Source: an uncultured Bacteroidia bacterium (GTDB lineage: Bacteria > Bacteroidota > Bacteroidia > Bacteroidales > UBA932). From it: a stretch of DNA of 64,000 nucleotides. Below are positions 45,570-53,044 of the stretch, in pieces. The position numbers and the translations under genes are program-made. Under the pieces are notes generated by a model. It had not been told where the DNA came from, did not search any database, and was given only the letters and a program-made list of their open reading frames with translations. The DNA is taken from positions 62,001 to 126,000 of the forward strand of contig CACXMA010000014.1 of the NCBI GenBank assembly GCA_902768665.1. Reading direction: 5' to 3'. Position 1 is the first letter of the stretch, and each line of letters begins with the position of its first letter.

Positions 45570-46235
45570 TTATTCTATCTCTAACGCTTGTCTTAGATAG
45601 CCCATGAAAATATCAATGTCTTGATACCAATATCTGATAGATGAAGGATGATAACAATTTACAACCGTAATTCTATGATTCACTTCAGGAATACCTTCAA
45701 GATGCCAGAGATAGCCGCCGGTATCTATCACTTCTCGTTTGTTAATAACGTAGGTACTGTCTCTGATTGGTTTGTTAATCACTGCCCCCCATACCACAAC
45801 TACGTCGGGCTGAAGTTCTTTGACGGTCTCGATGAATGCCTCAAAGTCGCGATCACTTAAATAACACTCGTAAGTATTCTGGGTCGGGACATAGAATTGA
45901 ACATAGTTTGTAAATGCTACTCGTTCCCACGCATCAACTTTTATTTCTATCAACTGTTGTAAGCTTTTTATGAAAGTGCTATAAACCCGATTATTAGGAG
46001 TGTCCGTTGGCTGATTTCTTAATTCATCTCCATCTTTACAAGGACAATCGTAATTATGAGTACTAGAGTCTTTCTTAACGTAACTAGTGCATTCACGATA
46101 GAAATCGCAATCTTCCTTTAAGCAATAAAAGCTAGCACCGAGAACAAGGACTTTTTTTCCATTAATCCCTGTTGAATACTCACTGCCAACAAAGGGAATA
46201 AAAAACCGTTTATTTTTAGTTGTCATACTACTCAT
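45570..46235 (-). CDS. Uracil-DNA glycosylase-fold protein
   Basis: A 221-residue protein. GINGKKVLVLGASFYCL near the N-terminus and CYHPSSIRYW near the C-terminus correspond to the two motifs of the UDG superfamily (the second usually HPS). A Cys-rich insertion (CLKEDCDFYRECT, later CPC) could bind metal. QPDVVVVWGAVI is the central strand. Start could be 46235 or 46226. Members of this fold remove bases or merely bind DNA; no catalytic claim is made. It is convergent with the ParE-like gene, inside the block. Confidence 0.6.
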   Translation of the reverse strand: MSSMTTKNKRFFIPFVGSEYSTGINGKKVLVLGASFYCLKEDCDFYRECTSYVKKDSSTHNYDCPCKDGDELRNQPTDTPNNRVYSTFIKSLQQLIEIKVDAWERVAFTNYVQFYVPTQNTYECYLSDRDFEAFIETVKELQPDVVVVWGAVINKPIRDSTYVINKREVIDTGGYLWHLEGIPEVNHRITVVNCYHPSSIRYWYQDIDIFMGYLRQALEIE

Positions 46236-46279
46236 TATTAGGGGTGCTTTTTGAAGCATTCTTCTGAGTGTTCACAAAT

Positions 46280-46603
46280 TTAGTGTTTTTTCTGGGAAAG
46301 TTGATTGCAATAGTCCATAGCCTCCCTGTAGTTAGGGAATTCAATCTCGTTTTCACTCTGTTCGTATAAGACGTGTTCAAAGAAGTGATCTTCCGAACGC
46401 TTCCCTGCCAATTCATACGAGAGCTTCGTCTTGACGCCTTTCTCGTTTTCATATTCAAACTTCATATCCGCAGTAAAGAAATCCGCCATGGGAGCGTATT
46501 CAAATTTGGTAACGGTAATACGGCTCTGCTCTTCCTTCGTCAATTCCCGGAATCCGTACAGGGAGTAGAGGAGGTACATTTCATCAAGGGGTATTCGATT
46601 CAT
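46280..46603 (-). CDS. Hypothetical protein (accessory block)
   Basis: A 107-residue acidic protein starting MNRIPLDEMYLLYSLYGFRE. No signal peptide, helix or known motif is seen. A TATCTTTG promoter box lies on the minus strand at 46622-46629, 18 bp upstream. The UDG-fold gene follows after 44 bp, so the two may be cotranscribed. Confidence 0.65.
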   Translation of the reverse strand: MNRIPLDEMYLLYSLYGFRELTKEEQSRITVTKFEYAPMADFFTADMKFEYENEKGVKTKLSYELAGKRSEDHFFEHVLYEQSENEIEFPNYREAMDYCNQLSQKKH

Positions 46604-46699
46604 AGTGCTTTGATTTTTCGGCAAAGATATGGAGCGCCCCTGCTAAAATCCAGCAGCGCTCATTTTTCTGCTTCTTTTTAGCATCTTTTTTCTCGCTGC

Positions 46700-46730
46700 T
46701 TGTTTTTGGCAGTGAGATCGTTTACCTTTG
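46700..46730 (+). promoter_or_regulatory. Promoter of the WYL regulator operon
   Basis: TTG (46700-46702), 20-bp spacer, TACCTTTG (46723-46730), 21 bp before the ATG at 46752. It is divergent from the promoter at 46622-46629, so one regulator could control both directions. Confidence 0.6.
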
Positions 46731-46751
46731 CATCAGATCAAGAAACAGTAT

Positions 46752-47669
46752 ATGGCAAAGAACTACTTCGAAAGGTATGTGTGGTTATTGAACGTGATTA
46801 ATGACCACGGCCCCATTACCTTCAAAGAAATCAGCAATCGCTGGGCCCATAGCCAGGCAAATACGCTTGGCGAGAGTTACCTGCCCGAAAGGACTTTCCA
46901 TAATCATAGAGAGGCTATCCAGGAGACCTTCGGAATTGAAATCAAATGCGACCGCTCACTCGGATACTACATAGCAGATAGTGACGAACTCAAGGGAAAA
47001 GGTGTGCGCCAATGGTTACTGGCATCACTTTCCTTGAACAATCTCCTCAACGAGAGCAGGGACATGCGTGATCGGATTCTATTCGAAAAGATTCCCTCAA
47101 GCCAGCGCTGGCTCTCCATCATAGTGAATGCGATGCGGGCAGGCAAAGTCATTGAGATGACTTATCAGAGCTTCAGGAGAGACGAGCCAAATACCTACAA
47201 GGCGAAGCCATATTGCCTCAAACTGTTCAAACAGCGCTGGTATATGTTGGCTAAGAGTGAAGGGAAGGATACGCCCAGAATCTATTCTCTTGATGAGAGG
47301 ATGATTGACATCAAACCAACAGATGAAACCTATAAGCTTCCTGCCAAGTTCAGCGCAGAGGAGTACTTCAACGACTATTTCGGCATCATCGTGGGAGCCG
47401 AGTGGGAGCCGCAGGAAATCAAAATCAAGGTCGTGAATGACCAAGTGAAATATTTCGATACGCTGCCATTGCATGATTCCCAAGTGAAGGTGGCCGCTGA
47501 ATCCAATGAGGAGTTTACGGTCTACCGATATCACCTGGCCCCAACATTCGATTTCAAGCAAGAGCTACTTAGCCGGGGACCCGCCGTGGAAGTATTGAGC
47601 CCCGAGGCTTTCCGTTTTGAAATCAAGGAAGATATTGCCGCAATGGCCAAGCTATATGGAATAAGCTGA
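46752..47669 (+). CDS. WYL-domain transcriptional regulator
   Basis: A 305-residue protein. The N-terminal winged helix (about 1-75; FKEISNRW...PERTFHNHREAIQETFG) is followed by a WYL-type ligand-binding domain (about 120-225; IEMTYQSFRRDEPNTYKAKP, CLKLFKQRWYMLAKSEGKDT) and a WYL C-terminal extension. The same layout occurs in BrxR/CapW-type repressors of phage-defence loci. It probably controls the gene that follows 1 bp after its stop, and perhaps the divergent pair. Confidence 0.88.
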   Translation: MAKNYFERYVWLLNVINDHGPITFKEISNRWAHSQANTLGESYLPERTFHNHREAIQETFGIEIKCDRSLGYYIADSDELKGKGVRQWLLASLSLNNLLNESRDMRDRILFEKIPSSQRWLSIIVNAMRAGKVIEMTYQSFRRDEPNTYKAKPYCLKLFKQRWYMLAKSEGKDTPRIYSLDERMIDIKPTDETYKLPAKFSAEEYFNDYFGIIVGAEWEPQEIKIKVVNDQVKYFDTLPLHDSQVKVAAESNEEFTVYRYHLAPTFDFKQELLSRGPAVEVLSPEAFRFEIKEDIAAMAKLYGIS

Positions 47670-47670
47670 T

Positions 47671-48825
47671 ATGCAAAAGACTAACAAGAGAATTGCCCCC
47701 GATCATATCACAGAACTCTCTCAGTGTGAGATTTTCGTTTTCGGCAGCAATCTGGAAGGCCAGCACATGGGCGGAGCTGCGCGCTATGCCTATGATCATT
47801 TTGGCGCAGAGTGGGGCAACGGAGTAGGCCCCCAGGGACAGTGCTATGCTATTCCAACGATGCACGGGCCACTGTCCGAAATCAAGCCTTATGTGGACGA
47901 TTTCATCGAGTATGCCCGGCAGCATCCGATGAACCGCTTCCTTCTCACCAGAATTGGCTGCGGCATCGCCGGTTTCAAGGACGAAAAGATGGCGCCGCTG
48001 TTCCTGGAAGCGTTCAAACTTCCGAATGTGTCTTTCCCTGATGAATGGATTATCCAGCTCATCAACTACAACCCCTTGCGGGATAGGGTGGATGAGGTTG
48101 CTCCGCCGGTCATCAATATGGAAGTCCTGCAGCGTCTTTGCAGAGAGCACGCATACACCATCGGTGCCGGTATCAACTGGACCGAGCCGAATGTCCTGAT
48201 CCGTTATGTCATTGAAGAGAATAAGTTCGGCTACAAGGCCATGGGAAACTTTTTCTTCTTCGCCGACAGCCTCTATGTCTGGGATTATGATGATGTCTGG
48301 GCTCCGGAGCATAATCCAGATGTTGTGGAGGCTATCTTCCACGATGACTGCAACGGCAGAGGCTATGCCCACCGAGTGCTTTTCGCCGGCGTCAAGACTC
48401 CGTACAAAGATTCAAAAGGCGAGAGTATCTTCACCGGCGATGTCTGCCACATCAAATTCCATGGCTCCGAATATGACTATCCGCTGAGCACACTGGGTTC
48501 CGAGGAGAATCCGGAATTCTTCCGCTATGCCTTCGTCCTGGACAATCACTGCATCCGCCCGGAAGAATGCGAAAGCATCACCCGTGTGGGAACAGTCTTC
48601 TATATGCTTCAGCCGAATGATGATGGAGAGCTGGTCGAAGAGAAGTGTGCCGAATTTACGGACATCTACGGCCAGAATCCTAATTCCATCGAACGCCGAC
48701 TGGAGATGGCCCAATTTACTCCGAGCTTCTACGGGAAAGACTGGGAATATGCTGCTCTGAAAGTGCTTGAGATAGAGTACGACTGGCGGTACTATCCTGG
48801 TCATCCGAAACCGGATGAGAATTAG
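47671..48825 (+). CDS. Macro-like (A1S_2505-type) domain fused to a YopX-like domain
   Basis: A 384-residue protein. The N-terminal about 125 residues (IFVFGSNLEGQHMGGAARYA, GPQGQCYAIPTMHGP, FLLTRIGCGIAGFKDEKMAP) match a widespread phage and island family with a macrodomain-like look. The C-terminal half contains YKDSKGESIFTGDVCHIKFH, a YopX-type motif. A nucleotide or ADP-ribose ligand is possible for the first part but unproven. The gene is cotranscribed with the WYL regulator (1-bp gap). I know of no standard name for this fusion. Confidence 0.6.
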   Translation: MQKTNKRIAPDHITELSQCEIFVFGSNLEGQHMGGAARYAYDHFGAEWGNGVGPQGQCYAIPTMHGPLSEIKPYVDDFIEYARQHPMNRFLLTRIGCGIAGFKDEKMAPLFLEAFKLPNVSFPDEWIIQLINYNPLRDRVDEVAPPVINMEVLQRLCREHAYTIGAGINWTEPNVLIRYVIEENKFGYKAMGNFFFFADSLYVWDYDDVWAPEHNPDVVEAIFHDDCNGRGYAHRVLFAGVKTPYKDSKGESIFTGDVCHIKFHGSEYDYPLSTLGSEENPEFFRYAFVLDNHCIRPEECESITRVGTVFYMLQPNDDGELVEEKCAEFTDIYGQNPNSIERRLEMAQFTPSFYGKDWEYAALKVLEIEYDWRYYPGHPKPDEN

Positions 48826-48844
48826 AAAATTCTCGTAATATAGG

Positions 48845-48852
48845 TATATTTG
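48845..48852 (+). promoter_or_regulatory. Promoter -7 box of the PD-(D/E)XK gene
   Basis: TATATTTG, 17 bp before the ATG at 48870. Confidence 0.55.
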
Positions 48853-48869
48853 CAATTAATGTCTCAGCC

Positions 48870-49586
48870 ATGGCAACAAAGGACGACAATATCAAAGACC
48901 ACATCAAGAAATCGTTGCTGTCTAGTTTAGAATCGATCGCCTCATTTTTTAAGCCCAACGAACTAGCCTATTACAGCGCCCAATGCAAAAACGAATTACA
49001 GATTCGCGACAAAATTGCTTGGGAACTACACCAAGACATCACTAAAGAGTATGGAGATAAGTTTGTTGTCCGAAGAGAATGGGCTCCTCCTATAAAACAG
49101 AATAAAAGAAGAGTTGATTTAGCCATATTAGAGATGGAAGAAAACGAGGAGGGAGTCAAGATAGGAGTCAAGAAGGTTATTGCCATGATTGAGTTTAAGT
49201 CTCATTCTATCGCAAGACCTGAGCCATCGTATTATGGCTTGGAATTCCAGAATGACGTGAAGAAGATGCGGGAGTTCAAGGAGAATAAGGAATTAGGAAT
49301 TTGCAAAGACGCAGATTTGTACTTTGTCTTTTTAGAAAACGGACAGGACCGAAAAGCAGTAGATTATGACACAGTCTTAGGCTTTTCACAGTATCAAACA
49401 CCAAATTGCAAGTATTGTCCGAATGCTCAAGATGAGGATTATCTACGCGAAGTAGAGTCCCATTGGCAAGAGTTTAAGAAACGTGTACCAGGGATTGAAA
49501 TACATACCCCAAAAGCGATAGTAATCGGTAAAGCATACGGGTATAAACAATATTTATCTCCGCTTCTAATAGGGCCTATAGAATGA
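48870..49586 (+). CDS. PD-(D/E)XK nuclease-like protein
   Basis: A 238-residue AT-rich gene. A likely PD-(D/E)XK core is RRVDLAILEM (Asp) followed about 20 residues later by VIAMIEFKSHS (Glu-x-Lys), with a preceding helix holding Glu (AWELHQDITKEYG). FLENGQDRKAVDYD and a Cys pair (CKYCPN) follow. Its stop is just before the right direct repeat. It may be the effector of the block, but it has its own promoter. Confidence 0.6.
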   Translation: MATKDDNIKDHIKKSLLSSLESIASFFKPNELAYYSAQCKNELQIRDKIAWELHQDITKEYGDKFVVRREWAPPIKQNKRRVDLAILEMEENEEGVKIGVKKVIAMIEFKSHSIARPEPSYYGLEFQNDVKKMREFKENKELGICKDADLYFVFLENGQDRKAVDYDTVLGFSQYQTPNCKYCPNAQDEDYLREVESHWQEFKKRVPGIEIHTPKAIVIGKAYGYKQYLSPLLIGPIE

Positions 49587-49608
49587 CGCCGGGGCTTGTC
49601 AGCGCGAA

Positions 49609-49752
49609 CGAAGCGGAATCTCGGAGAGACCGCTTTCAAGCCGCCCTGCGGCCCCTCCCCCCTGCGGAGATGTCCCCGCTTTTGGCCCATCTCCGCAGAA
49701 TAAGCCCGAAAAATGCGGAGATGTCCCCGCTTTTGGCCCATCTCCGCAAACA
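49609..49752. repeat. Right copy of 144-bp direct repeat with two hairpin units
   Basis: About 97% identical to 44330-44472, same orientation, with both palindromic units (TGCGGAGATG...CATCTCCGCA). It closes the 5,136-bp block. A TATCTTTG box follows at 49758-49765. Confidence 0.9.
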
Positions 49753-49782
49753 TTTCGTATCTTTGCGGAAGCCCTTCCCGCC

Positions 49783-50091
49783 ATGAACCCGAAATTCATC
49801 CTCACCGCCGATCCCCGGACGCCCCTTGTCGGGACGTTCGTCTACGGGATGGTCGACCAGCACCGGGACCTTGTCCGCGGCTATGTCCGTGTCCATGGAG
49901 GCGGCTGGTACGACAAGGACGATGTCCGGAAGACGATGACCCTCTACGGCGGCTCGGGCGACTTCGGCCCCGCGAACCTGGCCTTTCTCAACCGCATCCC
50001 GCGCGAACTGCGCGACTATACCTTCATCTACCAGCCCGTCCCGGGGCTTCCCGGCAACGAGCTGGACCTCAGCGAAGTGGAGTGGTTCTGA
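49783..50091 (+). CDS. Small hypothetical protein outside the block
   Basis: A 102-residue GC-rich protein starting MNPKFILTADPRTPLVGTFV. A Gly-rich centre (VHGGGWYDKDD, LYGGSGDFGP) and no signal peptide or helix are seen. The promoter box TATCTTTG (49758-49765) sits 17 bp upstream, straight after the right direct repeat. No family is recognised. It is convergent with the beta-helix gene (7-bp gap). Confidence 0.65.
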   Translation: MNPKFILTADPRTPLVGTFVYGMVDQHRDLVRGYVRVHGGGWYDKDDVRKTMTLYGGSGDFGPANLAFLNRIPRELRDYTFIYQPVPGLPGNELDLSEVEWF

Positions 50092-50098
50092 CAGCGGC

Positions 50099-50950
50099 CT
50101 AACCGACGGCCAGATAGGGCTCTTCCAGGATGCAGTTGATAAATTCGACGAACTCCCATCCCTCGCCGAGACTGTCTTCCTCGTGGAGGATCACGCAGTT
50201 GTTGAACGTGACCGGGCTGTTGATGAAAAAGAGCGGCCCCTGGTTGTTGGCGAAGATGCAGTTGTAGAAACTGACGTCCTCGCTCTCGACGATATTGACC
50301 TGCGAATACTCCCGGTTACGGAAGAACTGGCAGCCGATGAAATACACCGAGCTGCTCTCGATCACGTGCATGGTGTGGTAGGTGCAGTCGCGGATCTTGC
50401 TGTCCTCGAAGAGGAAACCCCGGCAGGACGAGACCGTGATGCCTTCCGTGCCGCAGCCGAAAAGGTCGCAGCCGCGGACGGTCACATCCTCACAGGCATC
50501 GAACCCGAGCACGCCCCGGTCGCAGTAGCCCTCCTCCGTATGGCCGAAGGTGATGTCCTTGATGAAAAGGCCGCTGCACATCTCGAAATGGATGACATAG
50601 GCATAGCGCGGATGGATGAGGATGACGGAAGCGCCCATGTCCTCGCCGAGCACGATGGTCAGGTTGTGGACATTGCTGACATGAAGCTCCGGGCCGTCGA
50701 ACTGGTCGCAGTAGTAGACATGCTGATCGGGACCCGCCAGGTCGACATCCTCGACATAGAGGTCCGGCCGGGCGAGAAGCGCCTCCGTGAGGTCGAAGCC
50801 CTCGGCGTCCAGGACGATGGTCCGGTCGCTGCCGATGGCGTTCAGCAGTTCGTCAGCCGTGGTGACATGGATCGTCTGCGGCGCGGTGCCGGCTAGCAGC
50901 AGCTGTCCCGTCAGGACAAGCATCGCAAGGAGAAGGATCGCTCTTTTCAT
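50099..50950 (-). CDS. Secreted right-handed beta-helix protein
   Basis: A 283-residue protein with signal peptide MKRAILLLAMLVLTGQLLLA. Repeating turns such as NLTIVLGEDM, DVTVRGCDLFG, GITVSSCRGFLFEDSKI and DVSFYNCIF show a parallel beta-helix like the pectate-lyase/NosD folds. No lyase catalytic set is visible. The Met at 50950 is chosen as the start because of the signal peptide. It is the second gene of a pair with the GNAT gene 20 bp upstream. Confidence 0.8.
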   Translation of the reverse strand: MKRAILLLAMLVLTGQLLLAGTAPQTIHVTTADELLNAIGSDRTIVLDAEGFDLTEALLARPDLYVEDVDLAGPDQHVYYCDQFDGPELHVSNVHNLTIVLGEDMGASVILIHPRYAYVIHFEMCSGLFIKDITFGHTEEGYCDRGVLGFDACEDVTVRGCDLFGCGTEGITVSSCRGFLFEDSKIRDCTYHTMHVIESSSVYFIGCQFFRNREYSQVNIVESEDVSFYNCIFANNQGPLFFINSPVTFNNCVILHEEDSLGEGWEFVEFINCILEEPYLAVG

Positions 50951-50970
50951 GGTTATGGTGGATTGATGAT

Positions 50971-51447
50971 TCAGTCTTCGCGGCGGCAGATCAGCTCCAT
51001 GGACGCATACTGCGGCTCCATCCCCAGGCGCTCGTAGAATGCCCTCGCGCCGGGATTGCACTCCCAGACGTGGAGGGTGATGTTGTAGAAGCCGCCCTCG
51101 CGGGCATAGGCCTTGACATGCTCGAACAGCGCACGGCCGATATGCCGGCCCCGGGCCTTCTCGTCCACGCACAGGTCATCGACATACAGCGTCCGAAGGG
51201 GCATCAGACTGCCGCTGCACTGCGCCTGCTCAATGCAGAAGGCATAGCCGAGAACGCCCTCCGTCTCGTCGTCATAGACAAACACAGGCGTCCGCGAATC
51301 GGCAAAAATCGCCAGCAGCTCCGCGTCGGTGTACTTTTTCCCCACGGCCCGGAAAAGGTCGGGCCTACCCTCGTGGTGGACGGCCAGCACCTGCTCCAGC
51401 AGGCCATTGACGGCGGCGAGATCCCCCGCCTCGGCTCTTCGGATCAT
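50971..51447 (-). CDS. GNAT-family N-acetyltransferase
   Basis: A 158-residue cytoplasmic acetyltransferase. Motif A, which holds acetyl-CoA, is VDEKARGRHIGRALFEHV; motif B is LHVWECNPGARAFYERLGM, typical of the RimI-like branch. The substrate is unknown. Start MIRRAEAGDLAAV is the natural N-terminus of the fold. Confidence 0.9.
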   Translation of the reverse strand: MIRRAEAGDLAAVNGLLEQVLAVHHEGRPDLFRAVGKKYTDAELLAIFADSRTPVFVYDDETEGVLGYAFCIEQAQCSGSLMPLRTLYVDDLCVDEKARGRHIGRALFEHVKAYAREGGFYNITLHVWECNPGARAFYERLGMEPQYASMELICRRED

Positions 51448-51519
51448 AACGCGCTACTTTTACGTGCCATAAAGATAGGAATTTTTCCGGAATTGCGGTA
51501 TGCCCGGCGCCGATGTGGA

Positions 51520-51939
51520 CTATTCTTGAATAACGCCTGTACTCAACAGAATCAACAGCATCTCTGACGGCGTTACCACTCTTGGGGTTCCGGGGAAATG
51601 CCGCCTGTTGTTCGTAACCATGTATGCATCTTCTACGGATAATGAGACTTCAAAGAATATCCTGTCTGTTGGATCCGGGTGCTCCCATGGAGATGCCGTA
51701 CGCCCCGGATCAATTCCATCCACCTTAAATTTATTAAGGATTGATAGTGCTTTGTCCGCCGGGATTGATAAAACGGGAAGATTCAGAATCGCTTCATATT
51801 CATCCAATATCTCCTTACAAACCAACGGCTGGATGATGTCGCTGAAAACCAACGACAGAATTCTTGAAGCGGAAGAGTCTGGCTTATGTGATTTGGCGGC
51901 CGCAACTAAGACATTGGTGTCAATAACTGCATAGATCAT
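51520..51939 (-). CDS. PIN-domain toxin
   Basis: A 139-residue protein opening MIYAVIDTNVLVAAAKSHKP with the first PIN Asp. Later acidic positions fall in CKEILDEYEAIL, DRIFFEVSLSVEDAYMVTNN and the C-terminal part. It belongs to the COG1569-like putative toxin group. It follows the RelB/DinJ-type antitoxin by 4 bp. Confidence 0.85.
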   Translation of the reverse strand: MIYAVIDTNVLVAAAKSHKPDSSASRILSLVFSDIIQPLVCKEILDEYEAILNLPVLSIPADKALSILNKFKVDGIDPGRTASPWEHPDPTDRIFFEVSLSVEDAYMVTNNRRHFPGTPRVVTPSEMLLILLSTGVIQE

Positions 51940-51943
51940 TTTT

Positions 51944-52237
51944 TTATTCTATTCTTTGACGATGGGCGGCGATCAAATCGTCGATTTCATCGTCTGTCCA
52001 TTCATGGCTCTCTTGTGATGACAGTTTCTGCACATCTTTGAGCGCACTCTGAGCGCGTAGAGAACGCAGTTGCCTGTCATCTGCCACGATAGCAAATGGG
52101 ATCGCCTTCTCTCTCACGACGGCTCGGGCGAAGATGTTGAAAGCGGCATTTGTGCTGATACCGAATTCCTTGCAGAGTTTGTCGAATTGTTCTTTGATGT
52201 CCGAATCAAGCCGGACGGATATTGCAGTTGTTGACAT
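51944..52237 (-). CDS. RelB/DinJ-family antitoxin
   Basis: A 97-residue protein. MSTTAISVRLDSDIKEQFDK and FGISTNAAFNIFARAVV are the ribbon-helix-helix signature of RelB/DinJ antitoxins; the acidic C-terminus (TDDEIDDLIAAH) would block the toxin. It is unusual that the partner is a PIN protein rather than RelE/YafQ. A TATATTTG box lies on the minus strand at 52260-52267. Confidence 0.85.
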   Translation of the reverse strand: MSTTAISVRLDSDIKEQFDKLCKEFGISTNAAFNIFARAVVREKAIPFAIVADDRQLRSLRAQSALKDVQKLSSQESHEWTDDEIDDLIAAHRQRIE

Positions 52238-52259
52238 GGCTTATGGATCTTTGTTTCCG

Positions 52260-52267
52260 CAAATATA
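52260..52267 (-). promoter_or_regulatory. Promoter -7 box of the RelB-PIN pair
   Basis: The minus strand reads TATATTTG, 22 bp before the antitoxin ATG; an AT-rich region follows upstream. Confidence 0.55.
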
Positions 52268-53044
52268 GCATTTTAATTTCATAATAACATCGTTTTAACA
52301 TTAAAAATCAAATAACTTCTCACAACAAGCACCTCCCCGCCACAACAATATGACGGGCACAAGATAGGCATGGAAAAGGCAAAAGACAGATAAGAAACAG
52401 AAAAAGACGCCATTTTTTAAAGAAAAAGCCCCCGGCACCTGCGGCAGAGTGTCCGTCATTCCACGGCTTGACCGGCGCCTGCGGCTATTAAACCGTCATT
52501 CCACGGCTTGTCCGTGGAATCTCCGCCCGAGGGAGTGGCAGGTCCGTTCAGGACGACGCATACCTGCCACCTTCCAGGCCGATCTCCACAAGTACGTGAT
52601 TATCAACCATTTCCTAAACGCCGCTTGGAAGGTGCCTTGTTTTTTGCAGGGACCTTCCAGGCTGCTATTTGCAAGCGATTGATTACCAATCGCATAGAAA
52701 CGTCCCCGCTGGAAGGTCCAAGGGGGCGGGCCTGCGGCTAAATGTCGTCGAGGATGCGGACGGCGTGGGCCCGGCCCGTGATGTCAATCTGCTTAAAGCT
52801 TTTCTGGACGAGCTTCTGCGCAAACGCCTTATAGTTCCCGTCAATGGGGGTGCGGCGAGATAGAACCTTTCCGTTAATTAAGGAAAGAATGTGTAATAAT
52901 TTCCTGAAATTCAGGAAAGATAGCATGTCATAAACAAGCGTGTTTATTTGCTGCGCCGCGATGATGGCGTGTACGTAGTCCCGCTTGGTTGCTTGAAAGA
53001 TTAAGCTGTGAACTCACCCTCATCCCCAGCCTGTCCGGGGATTT
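52268..53044. other. Long, mostly non-coding repeat-rich region
   Basis: About 780 bp without a confident gene. It holds two copies of the palindromic repeat in reversed orientation (a partial one near 52458 and ATTCCACGG-CTTGT-CCGTGGAAT at 52498-52520), several short inverted ACCTTCCAG / CTGGAAGGT units between about 52570 and 52715, and a 19-bp palindrome TTTCCTGAA-A-TTCAGGAAA at 52900-52918. A minus-strand frame at 52738-52926 is described separately. Confidence 0.6.
52738..52926 (-). CDS. Doubtful short open frame or gene remnant
   Basis: A 62-residue frame, MLSFLNFRKLLHILSLINGK... ending GRAHAVRILDDI, with protein-like composition and a basic middle. It could be a small real protein or the 3' remnant of a lost gene. 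No family is recognised and no promoter box is seen. The palindrome at 52900-52918 lies within its first codons. Confidence 0.3.
   Translation of the reverse strand: MLSFLNFRKLLHILSLINGKVLSRRTPIDGNYKAFAQKLVQKSFKQIDITGRAHAVRILDDI

Noticed and set aside
49609-49752. CRISPR array for the paired palindromic units
   Set aside because: There are only two units per site, the spacer between them is short and the same at both sites, and no cas genes are present.
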